DNA of 64,000 nt from NCBI RefSeq assembly GCF_030687495.1, contig NZ_CP117435.1, positions 2,484,501 through 2,548,500 of the forward strand, given 5' to 3'. Source of the stretch: Pseudomonas sp. FP453. GTDB taxonomy: Bacteria; Pseudomonadota; Gammaproteobacteria; Pseudomonadales; Pseudomonadaceae. The notes below the pieces were generated by a model. That model saw only the letters and a program-made list of their open reading frames with translations, had not been told where the DNA came from and searched no databases. A program made the translations under genes and the position numbers. Of the stretch, positions 40,755-49,053 are shown piece by piece (the stretch's first letter is position 1; the number at the start of each line of letters is the position of its first letter).

Positions 40755-42386
40755 ATGACGATCTCTCGACGTGGGTTCATCGCAGGCCTGGCCCTGACCG
40801 GCGCGGCCGTGCCGGCGGCGTTCTATGCCCATCGCGAGCTGACGCGTGAAGAAGAATTCCCCATTACACCGGGCGAAGCCACGGTGGACCTGGCCGACAC
40901 CACCGGCCAGCACCTGGCGAACAGCCTGCGCGGCGTCTGGAGCCTGCGCCTGGAAGGCCGCGACGCCGGCCTCAAGGGCCTGCCGCTGCAAGGCCTGGAG
41001 CTGCTGCTGGACATCGCCCCGCGTGGTCGTGGCCTGCGCGGTTACCTCGACACTGCCGCCAACCTGCGCGCGGCCGGGGAGCCGCGCTACCGCATCCTTG
41101 GCGACCTGCTTACGGGGGAGGGCGCCACGCTCTATTGGCGCCTGATCGACCGCGACGCCCCCGGCGGTGTGCCCGCCTATGAATTCAAGATGACCCTCGA
41201 CGAAGTCTGGGGCGTGTTCGGCAACGCCGGCAGCGGCACCCTCAGCGGGCAGATCCTCAACCTTGATCGCCCACTGGCACTGATTGAGCGCGACCACCGT
41301 TTCGTCGCGCACAAACAACTGTTCCCCGAAGCCCGCGAGCGCATCGGCCTGAATCCAACCCTGCTGGCCTGGCTGATCTCCGCCGAACACCGCTTGTTCC
41401 ACCAACTCTGGCACGCGACCCGTGACCAATGGCACAAGCTCTCCGAAGAAAAACGCGACGCTCTGCGCGGTATCGGTTGGCAACCCGGCCCGCGTGGCCA
41501 GGAGCGCGATGCACGGGGCAAACGCAAGGACCGCAACGGCTCGGGCATCGACTTCTTCTTTATGCATCGCCATATGCTCGGCACGGCGCGCTCGATGCAA
41601 GACCTGCCATCCTGGCCGCAATTTCCAGAGCCACAACCGGCGCTGGAGGGTGATCGCCTAGGCTTCGTTCGCTACTTCGATAACCACGACGGCTTCGCCT
41701 TGCCGCCCACCTGGTCGGCGCCCGAAGACGGTGACTACACCCAGTGGGTCAGCGACATCAAGGCGGCCGAGACCTACCACAGCAATTTCCAGGTGTGGGA
41801 ATCCCAATACCGCGATCCCCGCTACCTGGCCAAATTGACCCTGGGCCAGCTCGGTTCCGAAATGGAACTGGGCTTGCACGACTGGCTGCACATGCGCTGG
41901 GCCTCGGTGCCGCGCGACCCCTCCAACGGCGGCCCGGTGCCGTTCGCCCGCGACCCCGCAGACTTTGCCCCGCGTTGGTATGCGGCAGAGAACGACTTTC
42001 TCGGCGACCCGTTTTCGTCCCATGTGAACCCGGTGTTCTGGCATTTCCACGGCTGGATCGACGACCGTGTCGAAGACTGGTTCCGTGCCCATGAACGCTT
42101 CAATCCGGGCGAAGTCAGCCGGCTTGAGGTCAACGGCGTGGCGTGGTTTGCGCCGGGGCGCTGGGTGGAAGTCGGTGACCCGTGGCTAGGCCCGGATACC
42201 CATGGTTGCAGCACCACGCCAGGGTTGCAGATGGGGCGGTCGATGGAGATGGACCCGGAGACCATGAAACTGGCGTTGCGCATCACCTTTGGCACGGAGG
42301 ATGACGTGCTGCAGGGGTTGTTCAAGCGGGTGCCGCAACGGCCCTGGTATGCGCGGCATTTGAAGGTGAAACGGCCAGAGGCCTGA
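40755..42386 (+). CDS. pvdP: Periplasmic tyrosinase that forms the pyoverdine chromophore
   Basis: PvdP is a copper tyrosinase that oxidises and cyclises the D-Tyr/Dab part of ferribactin to dihydropyoverdine in the periplasm. The 543-residue protein starts with a twin-arginine signal, MTISRRGFIAGLALTG. Candidate copper-binding histidines are H271/H273 (MHRHMLG), H375/H379 (LHDWLHMR) and H430/H432 (FWHFHGW), the spacing of a type-3 dinuclear site. An N-terminal beta domain (about 40-180) is characteristic of PvdP. The gene is divergent from pvdMNO with its own perfect PvdS box. The C-terminus follows the usual family end, and nothing looks damaged. Confidence 0.95.
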   Translation: MTISRRGFIAGLALTGAAVPAAFYAHRELTREEEFPITPGEATVDLADTTGQHLANSLRGVWSLRLEGRDAGLKGLPLQGLELLLDIAPRGRGLRGYLDTAANLRAAGEPRYRILGDLLTGEGATLYWRLIDRDAPGGVPAYEFKMTLDEVWGVFGNAGSGTLSGQILNLDRPLALIERDHRFVAHKQLFPEARERIGLNPTLLAWLISAEHRLFHQLWHATRDQWHKLSEEKRDALRGIGWQPGPRGQERDARGKRKDRNGSGIDFFFMHRHMLGTARSMQDLPSWPQFPEPQPALEGDRLGFVRYFDNHDGFALPPTWSAPEDGDYTQWVSDIKAAETYHSNFQVWESQYRDPRYLAKLTLGQLGSEMELGLHDWLHMRWASVPRDPSNGGPVPFARDPADFAPRWYAAENDFLGDPFSSHVNPVFWHFHGWIDDRVEDWFRAHERFNPGEVSRLEVNGVAWFAPGRWVEVGDPWLGPDTHGCSTTPGLQMGRSMEMDPETMKLALRITFGTEDDVLQGLFKRVPQRPWYARHLKVKRPEA

Positions 42387-42854
42387 TCGCGCCGCAGCCA
42401 ACTACAACTTTTACGATGTCAATGAACCGCAGTGGGGCGCTAAGGTGCTCCCTGCGGTATTGGTCGTGTATCGCCTTTTGAAAGGCGGCCGGTCGTTCTC
42501 TTTCCCTTCTTGTATTTGTAGGATTTACGCCTGTTGATGTTAGGGAAAATCTGGCTATACCCAAGTTTAATAATCGAGTTGTAGGTTGTTGTCTGGGTGA
42601 AAGCTCTTCTTCTGACAGATATTTCGTTTTTTGTTGTTTGTGAATAAATGAAAAGTTGAAATAAAGTTTATCTGGGTACTTTGTAGGATGCATCCTCAAA
42701 GCTCTGGCGAAAGTTCCCGTGCGTGGTTCGGGGGCTGGTAAATAATATCCGGGATACTCCATTCTTGCGGCGACAGACATCGGTGCGGCAGGGGCAGACT
42801 ATAAAGTCCCTCTTCGGCCGATTTATTAGTTCGCCATACGGCAAGGATGGGGTT
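42387..42854 (+). other. 468-bp gap upstream of the T6SS operon, AT-rich
   Basis: The base composition drops clearly below the surrounding genes from about 42500 to 42740. I see no convincing gene: a 152-codon minus-strand frame here has no recognisable content. There is a short perfect inverted repeat, CGCCTTT-TG-AAAGGCG (42472-42487), which may end pvdP transcription. No PvdS box and no clear sigma54 site (TGGC-N8-TTGC) is visible. The AT-rich part probably holds the tssB promoter. Confidence 0.5.
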
Positions 42855-43352
42855 ATGACGCTCGATAGTTTTCAAAATGAAGTGCCCAAGGCGCGGGTCA
42901 ATATCAAGCTGGACTTACATACCGGCGGCGCCCAGAAAAAAGTTGAATTGCCCTTGAAGTTAATGGTGATGGGCGACTACAGCAACGGCAAAGAGCAACG
43001 CCCGCTGTCGGAGCGGGGCAAGATCAATATCAATAAGAACAACGTTGATAGCGTCCTCGGCGAATTCTCGCCAGGGCTCAAACTGGTGGTGGAAAACACC
43101 TTGCCGGATGAGGCCGCCGACACCGCCGTCGAGTTGAGCTTCCAGCGCCTGAAGGACTTCGAGCCGGAGCAGGTCGCGCGGCAGGTCCCGCAGCTGCGTG
43201 CACTGCTGGCGATGCGCAATCTGTTGCGCGATCTCAAATCCAACCTGTTGGATAACGTGACCTTTCGCCATGAGTTGGAACGCATCCTCAAGGACGATGC
43301 GCTCAGTGATGAACTTCGGGCTGAATTGGCTGCACTGGCGCCAAGCCGTTAA
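42855..43352 (+). CDS. tssB: T6SS contractile sheath small subunit
   Basis: TssB (VipA/ImpB) polymerises with TssC into the contractile sheath. The 165-residue protein shows the family pattern: PKARVNIKLDLHTGG, KVELPLKLMVMGDYS, KININKNNVDSVL and the C-terminal helix region VARQVPQLRALLAMRNLLRDLK. The ATG at 42855 follows an AAGGA ribosome site; upstream in-frame codons add a non-homologous stretch. It is the first gene of the T6SS operon, with a 33-bp gap to tssC. Confidence 0.96.
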   Translation: MTLDSFQNEVPKARVNIKLDLHTGGAQKKVELPLKLMVMGDYSNGKEQRPLSERGKININKNNVDSVLGEFSPGLKLVVENTLPDEAADTAVELSFQRLKDFEPEQVARQVPQLRALLAMRNLLRDLKSNLLDNVTFRHELERILKDDALSDELRAELAALAPSR

Positions 43353-43385
43353 TTCATTTCTATCGGTTTAAAGGGAGGTTTGACT

Positions 43386-44924
43386 ATGTCGGTAGAACAT
43401 TCTGGATCTCAATCCAACGGCAATGCTGCCGTGTCGGAAAACAGTGGCGGGGTCTACGCTGCGCTGTTCAGCAAGATCAACTTGAATCCCGTGATGGAGT
43501 TGGGCGGGCTTGAGGTGTTTCAAAATACTGAAGCACTTTCCGACGTGTCGGTTGATGAGCGGGTTACTGCGGCGGTTAATGTATTTCTGCAGTTGCTGAA
43601 ACAGTCTTCACATAAATTCGAGCGTTTGGACAAGGTGCTGTTGGATGAACATATCGCGGCGCTGGACCGGCAAATAAGCCGTCAACTCGATGCAATCATG
43701 CACCACCCGGACTTTCAACGCGTCGAATCGACCTGGCGTGGGGTGAAATCGCTGATCGACCAGACGGATTTCCGCCAGAACGTGCGCATCGAACTGTTGG
43801 ATATCAGTAAAGAGCATCTGGTACAGGACTTTGAAGACGCGCCGGAAATTGCCCAGAGTGGCCTCTACCTGCATACCTACACCCAGGAATACGACACGCC
43901 GGGCGGTGAACCCATCGCTGCCGCCATCTCCAATTACGAATTCGACCGCAGCCCCCAGGACATAGCTCTGCTGCGCAATATCTCCAAAGTGGCGGCCGCT
44001 GCCCATATGCCATTCGTGGGGGCCGTGGGGCCAGCGTTCTTTGGCAAGGCGTCCATGGAAGAAGTGGCCGCGATCAAGGATATCGGCAATTATTTTGACC
44101 GTGCCGAATACATCAAGTGGAAGTCGTTCCGGGACAGTGATGATGCGCGCTACATCGGCCTGACGATGCCGCGTGTGCTGGGGCGGCTGCCCTATGGTCC
44201 CGACACCGTTCCCGTGCGCAGTTTCAACTACATCGAAAGCGTCAAGGGGCCGGATCACCACAAGTACCTGTGGACCAACGCCTCCTTCGCGTTCGCCGCC
44301 AACATGGTCAAGAGCTTCATCGGCAATGGCTGGTGTGTGCAGATCCGGGGGCCGCAGTCCGGTGGTGCGGTCACCGAGTTGCCCATTCACCTGTACGACC
44401 TGGGCACTGGCAACCAGGTGAAGATTCCGTCGGAGGTGATGATCCCGGAAACCCGCGAGTTCGAATTTGCCAACCTCGGGTTTATCCCCCTGTCCTACTA
44501 CAAGAATCGCGATTATGCATGCTTCTTTTCTGCCAACTCCGCGCAGAAACCCGCCCTGTACGACACCGCCGATGCCACGGCAAACAGCCGCATCAACGCG
44601 CGGCTGCCCTACATCTTCTTGCTGTCGCGCATCGCCCACTACCTGAAGTTGATCCAGCGCGAAAACATCGGCACCACCAAAGACCGGCGCCTGCTGGAGC
44701 TGGAACTCAACAAATGGATTGGCGGGCTTGTCACCGAAATGACCGATCCCGGCGATGACCTGCAGGCCTCGCACCCGCTGCGCGAGGCGAAGGTGACGGT
44801 GGAGGACATTGACGACAACCCGGGCTTCTTCCGCGTCAAGTTGTACGCCGTGCCGCATTTCCAGGTGGAGGGCATGGACGTGAACCTCTCGCTGGTTTCG
44901 CAAATGCCCAAGGCCAAGGCCTGA
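43386..44924 (+). CDS. tssC: T6SS contractile sheath large subunit
   Basis: TssC (VipB/ImpC) is the main sheath protein. The 512-residue product shows ESTWRGVKSLIDQTDF, TPGGEPIAAAISNYEFDRSP, AHMPFVGAVGPAFFG, LPRVLGRLPYG-like MPRVLGRLPYGPDTVPV, and the C-terminal PHFQVEGMDVNLSLVSQMPKA, all typical. The N-terminus is a variable Ser/Asn-rich extension. The ATG at 43386 has a strong GGGAGG ribosome site; a TTG two codons earlier is less likely. ClpV, which normally recycles contracted sheath, is not in the window. Confidence 0.96.
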   Translation: MSVEHSGSQSNGNAAVSENSGGVYAALFSKINLNPVMELGGLEVFQNTEALSDVSVDERVTAAVNVFLQLLKQSSHKFERLDKVLLDEHIAALDRQISRQLDAIMHHPDFQRVESTWRGVKSLIDQTDFRQNVRIELLDISKEHLVQDFEDAPEIAQSGLYLHTYTQEYDTPGGEPIAAAISNYEFDRSPQDIALLRNISKVAAAAHMPFVGAVGPAFFGKASMEEVAAIKDIGNYFDRAEYIKWKSFRDSDDARYIGLTMPRVLGRLPYGPDTVPVRSFNYIESVKGPDHHKYLWTNASFAFAANMVKSFIGNGWCVQIRGPQSGGAVTELPIHLYDLGTGNQVKIPSEVMIPETREFEFANLGFIPLSYYKNRDYACFFSANSAQKPALYDTADATANSRINARLPYIFLLSRIAHYLKLIQRENIGTTKDRRLLELELNKWIGGLVTEMTDPGDDLQASHPLREAKVTVEDIDDNPGFFRVKLYAVPHFQVEGMDVNLSLVSQMPKAKA

Positions 44925-44947
44925 GTCCATCGTAGGGAAACGATGCC

Positions 44948-46297
44948 ATGAAGATTGATCGCCCACTGTGGGCCAGCGGCGTATTGCTGTCGGCGCAGCA
45001 GTTCCAGCAACAGGCCCGATGGGAGGCCTGGGCCCACCAACAGCTCGCTCATCTGAGCCTGGTGCACCCGTGGGGTGTCCAGGCGGTCGGGTTTGATCTG
45101 GACGCCTTGCGCCTGGGCAAACTCAAGGCCAGCCAATTGTGTGTACGCCTGCCTGACGGTACGTGGGTCGATACCGACGCTGTGGACCGCCTGCCGCCTG
45201 CCTTGGAGTTGGCACCGTTGCCGGCCGATCAAGCGGTGCTCGTGCACGTGGCGTTGCCGCTGGAACAGGCCAATGGCAACAACTGCCTGTTTGACGGTGG
45301 CAACCCCGACCGGCCCACCCGCTATCGCCAGGACTGGCGCGAAGTCCAGGACCTCTACGCCGATGAGAAGCAATCCATCGGCGTGCTGGAGCACACCCTG
45401 AGCCTGCGCCTGCACAGTGATGACAACGCCGATTACGTCACCTGTCCCATTGCGCGCCTGGCCCGCGACGGGCAGGGCGCCTGGAGCCTTGACCCGGTCT
45501 ATGTGCCGCCGCTGCTGAGTTTTGCGGCGCATCCAGGCTTGCTGCGCCAGCTGGACAACCTGTTGACGCAATTGGCCGCGAAACGGCAGCGGCTCATGGG
45601 CATGCGGCGTGAGAGCAACCAACGCATGGCCGACTTTGCCGTGGCCGACGTTTCGTTGTTCTGGCTGCTCAATGCGCTGAATACCTACCAGCCGGTACTG
45701 GCCGATCTGCGGGACTTTCCTGCCAGGCATCCCGAGCAGGTCTATGGGGAACTGATCAAACTCGCAGGCAGCCTGCTGACGTTTTCGTTGGAACACGATA
45801 TCGACAAGGTGCCGGCCTACCATCACGACCAGCTGGAAGTGGTGTTCGCGCCCCTGATGAACACCATTTCGTTGTTGCTGGAAGCCAGCCTGCCGTCGCG
45901 GGTGGTTGCCCTGGAACTGGAGGTGCACGGCGCCAATCGTTGGCAGGTCAAATTGCATGACCCGCGCCTGCGCGAGCCTGACGGCGCGGATTTCTACCTG
46001 TCGGTACGCAGCCGCCTGCCGGCTGCGCAGTTGCAGGAGCAGTTCCCGCAGTTGTGCAAGGTGGGCACGCCGGACGAGGTCGATTACCTGATCAACGCGG
46101 CACTCGACGGTGTGCCCTTGCTGGCGCTCGCTCATGTGCCCGCGGCGATTCCCCTGCGGCTGGAAAACCAGTATTTCGCGCTCAATTTTGCGCATCCGAA
46201 AGGGCAGGCGGTATTGGCCGAAGGGGTGTGTGCGTTCTACGTCCCCAGCACATTGGTCGAGGTCAAACTCGAACTGTTTGCGGTGTTGCGCACATGA
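44948..46297 (+). CDS. tssK: T6SS baseplate-membrane complex connector
   Basis: TssK (ImpJ/VasE) trimers link the baseplate to the TssJLM membrane complex. The 449-residue protein begins MKIDRPLWASGVLLSAQQFQQQ, equivalent to the W.EG..L.PQHFQ start of the family but with ASG in place of EG. The shoulder and head domains follow. The ending PSTLVEVKLELFAVLRT matches the conserved TssK C-terminus. It overlaps tssL by 4 bp (ATGA), implying coupled translation. Confidence 0.93.
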   Translation: MKIDRPLWASGVLLSAQQFQQQARWEAWAHQQLAHLSLVHPWGVQAVGFDLDALRLGKLKASQLCVRLPDGTWVDTDAVDRLPPALELAPLPADQAVLVHVALPLEQANGNNCLFDGGNPDRPTRYRQDWREVQDLYADEKQSIGVLEHTLSLRLHSDDNADYVTCPIARLARDGQGAWSLDPVYVPPLLSFAAHPGLLRQLDNLLTQLAAKRQRLMGMRRESNQRMADFAVADVSLFWLLNALNTYQPVLADLRDFPARHPEQVYGELIKLAGSLLTFSLEHDIDKVPAYHHDQLEVVFAPLMNTISLLLEASLPSRVVALELEVHGANRWQVKLHDPRLREPDGADFYLSVRSRLPAAQLQEQFPQLCKVGTPDEVDYLINAALDGVPLLALAHVPAAIPLRLENQYFALNFAHPKGQAVLAEGVCAFYVPSTLVEVKLELFAVLRT

Positions 46298-46971
46298 GCC
46301 GGGTCAATTCGAGCGGGCGCAGCGTATTGCCTGTGGACATCGATGAGCTGTTGCAGGACACCTATCTCCTGGTGGTCGAGTTGCGCCAGGGCGCTTTCTC
46401 CGAGGGTCAGCCGCCGCTGTGGCCGCTTTGCGTCGAGCAGGTCGAACGGGTACGGCAGCGGCTCGCAGCGGCGGGCATGGCCCCGCGCGCCATCGACTAC
46501 ATCTCCCACGCGCAGTGCGCGTTGCTGGACGAGACGGTGCTCACCTTTGCGAAAAAAGACGATCAGGCCGCGTGGGCAAAACCGCTCCAGGCCGAGTTCT
46601 TCAACCATCATCAGGCGGGCGAGTTCCTATACGAGGACATGCAGGCCGTATTAGGCGAACCCGCGCCTGATCGGCAGGTCCTGACGGTGTTCCAGCGTGT
46701 GCTGATGCTCGGGTTTCAGGGTCGCTACCGTGACCCGAACGACCCCGAACGCGAGCGCCTGTTGAACGCGCTCAATGCCCATGTCGCACCCTTGAGGCTC
46801 AGCCAGAGCCTGATTACCCAGGCGCGTGGCGGCGTGGTCTGGGGGCTAGGCTGGCTGCGATCGCCGTTGCTGCATGTGCTCGCTGCCGCCGTGATGTTGG
46901 CGGCGATGTGGTGGGGGTTGGATCAACTGTTGAGCGATACGGTGGTTTCGCTCTTGCCTGATCAAGCGTGA
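46294..46971 (+). CDS. tssL: T6SS inner-membrane protein of the DotU/IcmH type
   Basis: TssL pairs with TssM in the membrane complex and contacts TssK. The 225-residue protein has the DotU cytoplasmic domain (DTYLLVVELRQG, YISHAQCALLDETVL, AEFFNHHQAGEFLYEDM, LGFQGRYRD) and one C-terminal membrane helix near residues 190-212 (LLHVLAAAVMLAAMWWGL). No peptidoglycan-binding OmpA tail is fused here; an OmpA-type domain is instead on the separate product encoded at 52808. The start is fixed by the ATGA overlap with tssK. Confidence 0.94.
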   Translation: MSRVNSSGRSVLPVDIDELLQDTYLLVVELRQGAFSEGQPPLWPLCVEQVERVRQRLAAAGMAPRAIDYISHAQCALLDETVLTFAKKDDQAAWAKPLQAEFFNHHQAGEFLYEDMQAVLGEPAPDRQVLTVFQRVLMLGFQGRYRDPNDPERERLLNALNAHVAPLRLSQSLITQARGGVVWGLGWLRSPLLHVLAAAVMLAAMWWGLDQLLSDTVVSLLPDQA

Positions 46972-46978
46972 GGGCCAG

Positions 46979-47511
46979 ATGAGCATCACTTCTCATCGAG
47001 TGCTCGTCCTGTGGGGTGGGGGATTGCTCCTGGCGCTGCTGGCCATCGTTCCACTCACCGTCTGGGTGCGCGCTACCGGGGTCTTGCTCGGGCTGAGTGG
47101 CATCGGCTTGGCCTGGGTCGCCGTGAACCGCAGGGCAGCCGCGTTGCGCGCATCCGTGCAGCTTGACGATGCGGCCGCCTTGCCGGCGGCGTCCTTCCGG
47201 CATCCGGTGCTGCTGGTCTGTGGCGATGGGCTCGATGCACTGTTTGGCCCGGCCTGCGCCGAGCGGCTGGAGCTGCGGGTGATTCCGTCGGGTGGTTATG
47301 TGCGCGTGCCAAGCCTGGAACAATTGCCGGCGATCAGCGACGCCATCCTCGCGTTGCGTCCCGGTTGGGGGGCTCAACTTTGCGTGATGTTTATCGTCAA
47401 CCCCAGTGCCCATGCTGACAGCGCGGCGTTGCTGGGGCGGGTGCGAACCTTTGGCTACCAGGCCGCCCTGGTGCGCAAGCGTGGGATCAAGCTGCCGCTG
47501 TTGCTGGTGAG
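46979..47511 (+). pseudogene. TssM-like N-terminal fragment
   Basis: This lies exactly where tssM normally follows tssL. About 178 residues are readable: two hydrophobic segments (LWGGGLLLALLAIVPLTVWV and VLLGLSGIGLAWVAV) and a soluble part with HPVLLVCGDGLDALF and VRKRGIKLPLLLVS. The reading then dissolves into a frame overlapping tssA. A normal TssM is over 1000 residues, with a long periplasmic part. I infer an internal deletion or severe truncation that joins its start to tssA, but homology of so short a piece to TssM is uncertain. It could instead be a different small membrane protein of this T6SS subtype. Confidence 0.5.
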
Positions 47512-49029
47512 TTGTCCATCGCCCAGGCCGAGGCGGGCCATTGGCAACCCTGGTTGTTGCCGATCAATGCCGGCTGCGCCGTTGGTGAAGACCCGGCCTA
47601 TAACGACGACTTCCAACACATGCGCGAAGAGGTCAACAAGCTCTCGGGGGCGGATGCCGAACAGGTTGCCGAGTTGGCGCAGAACCTGTTGCTCCACCAT
47701 TGCAAGGACCTGCGCGTGGCCACGTATTACCTGTGGGCGCGCTTGCAGCAGGACGGCGAAGCCGGGCTGGCCGACGGTCTCTGCTTGCTGGCGGCCCTGG
47801 TGGAACGTTTCGGCGCCGAGGTGCTGCCCGCGCGCGGCAACAGCCGCAAGCTGGCCCTGGAATGGCTGGCCAGCGCCAAGGTGCTGGACACGCTGTTGCT
47901 GTACCCGGAAGTGGTCAAGGCCGAGGCCAGCCGAACCGCCGCGGCGCTGGCCTGGCTGGAGCGGGGCGTGAGTGCGTGGCCGCAGGCGCAGCGGCCGATG
48001 TTGGGCCCGCTGTATGCGGCGTTGACTGCCCGGCTCGCGCAGTCCGGTGGCATGGACGCACTGGTGCCGCAGAACAGCGCCAGTCCGGCGTCGCCCGCAC
48101 CCATGATCAAGTCCGGCCGCGACCTGCTGGACAGCGGCCGCGCCTTGGCCGCCTACCTTCGTGAGCAACCCCAGGGCTGGCTGGCCGCCCACCGCCTGAT
48201 GAAAAGCCTGCGCTGGGACACGGTGCATCAGGCGCCCCCGCAAGAGGCCAGTGGCAACACCCGCCTGGCGCCGCCGCGTGGCGACTATCGCGCCCAACTC
48301 AAGCGCCTGTACCTGCAACAGGGCTGGACCGAGCTGCTCGATCAGGTCGAGCGCATCTACGCCGAGGGCGTGAACCATTTCTGGCTCGATCTGCAATGGT
48401 ATCTGTACCAGGCCCTGAGCCGGCAACCGCCGCCCCAGGATGGCTGGGCGGAGATTGCCAAGCGTGACCTGGGCATGTTCCTTGAGCGCCTGCCGGGGTT
48501 GGAAGACCTGCGCTGGAGCGACGCCAGCCCGTTCGCCGACGAGACCACCCGCGAGTGGATCGCCCAGCACGTCTGCGGCAACCGCCCCCAGGCCTGGCTT
48601 CCGGTTGCGCCCGTCGCACCAACGGCGGATGCCGCCGACATCCTGCTGCTGGAAAGCGAGGCCCTGGCCCAGGCCGACAGCGACGGCGTGGACCAGGCCC
48701 TGGCCTGGCTCGCGGCTCGTCCCGGGATTCAGACCGGGCGCCAGCGCTGGCTGCTGCGCCTGCTGATGGCGCGTGTCGCCGAACAACACGGCAAGGGCGA
48801 CCTGGCCATCCATCTGCTGGGTGAACTGGATGCCTGCGCGCAACGCCAGGCCTTGGCCGAGTGGGAGCCCGACCTGCTTTTCGAGGTCAAGGCGCGACTG
48901 CTCAAACTGCTGCGCATCAAAGCCCAGCGCAACGACACCGACAAACCGAGCCTCGCCCGCAGGATGGAAGCCTTGCTGGCGGCGCTGGTGGTCATCGACC
49001 CGGTGCGCGCCGCCGTGCTGTGTGGCTGA
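47512..49029 (+). CDS. tssA: T6SS assembly protein, ImpA/TssA family
   Basis: TssA organises baseplate and sheath assembly. The product (about 505 residues) has the ImpA_N signature INAGCAVGEDPAYNDDFQHMREEVNKL near its start, then KDLRVATYYLWARLQQDGEAGLADGL, and a VasJ-like C-terminal half (QLKRLYLQQGWTELLDQVERIY; FLDLQWYLYQAL-type FWLDLQWYLYQAL). The start is poorly defined. The first usable codon is a TTG at 47512 with no properly spaced ribosome site, and it sits inside the TssM-like fragment, so the 5' end may be a fusion or deletion scar. The stop is 24 bp before tssF. Confidence 0.88.
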   Translation: MSIAQAEAGHWQPWLLPINAGCAVGEDPAYNDDFQHMREEVNKLSGADAEQVAELAQNLLLHHCKDLRVATYYLWARLQQDGEAGLADGLCLLAALVERFGAEVLPARGNSRKLALEWLASAKVLDTLLLYPEVVKAEASRTAAALAWLERGVSAWPQAQRPMLGPLYAALTARLAQSGGMDALVPQNSASPASPAPMIKSGRDLLDSGRALAAYLREQPQGWLAAHRLMKSLRWDTVHQAPPQEASGNTRLAPPRGDYRAQLKRLYLQQGWTELLDQVERIYAEGVNHFWLDLQWYLYQALSRQPPPQDGWAEIAKRDLGMFLERLPGLEDLRWSDASPFADETTREWIAQHVCGNRPQAWLPVAPVAPTADAADILLLESEALAQADSDGVDQALAWLAARPGIQTGRQRWLLRLLMARVAEQHGKGDLAIHLLGELDACAQRQALAEWEPDLLFEVKARLLKLLRIKAQRNDTDKPSLARRMEALLAALVVIDPVRAAVLCG

Positions 49030-49053
49030 ACGTCAACAATCAGGATGATAGCG

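Noticed and set aside
42640-42765. Possible PvdS boxes upstream of the T6SS operon (TAAAT at about 42643 and 42737)
   Set aside because: Neither has CGT 16 or 17 bases downstream, so there is no sequence support for PvdS control of the T6SS.
42322-42780. 152-codon minus-strand frame upstream of the T6SS
   Set aside because: It overlaps the end of pvdP, has no recognisable motif, and its composition fits an AT-rich promoter region.
42530-42860. Possible sigma54 promoter upstream of tssB
   Set aside because: The best GG near 42551 (CTGGCTATACCC) lacks the required TTGC at the proper spacing.
47512-47971. Continuation of the TssM-like frame to 47971
   Set aside because: From about 47513 the residues are an Arg/Pro/Cys-rich shadow of tssA, which has clear ImpA_N motifs in the other frame.
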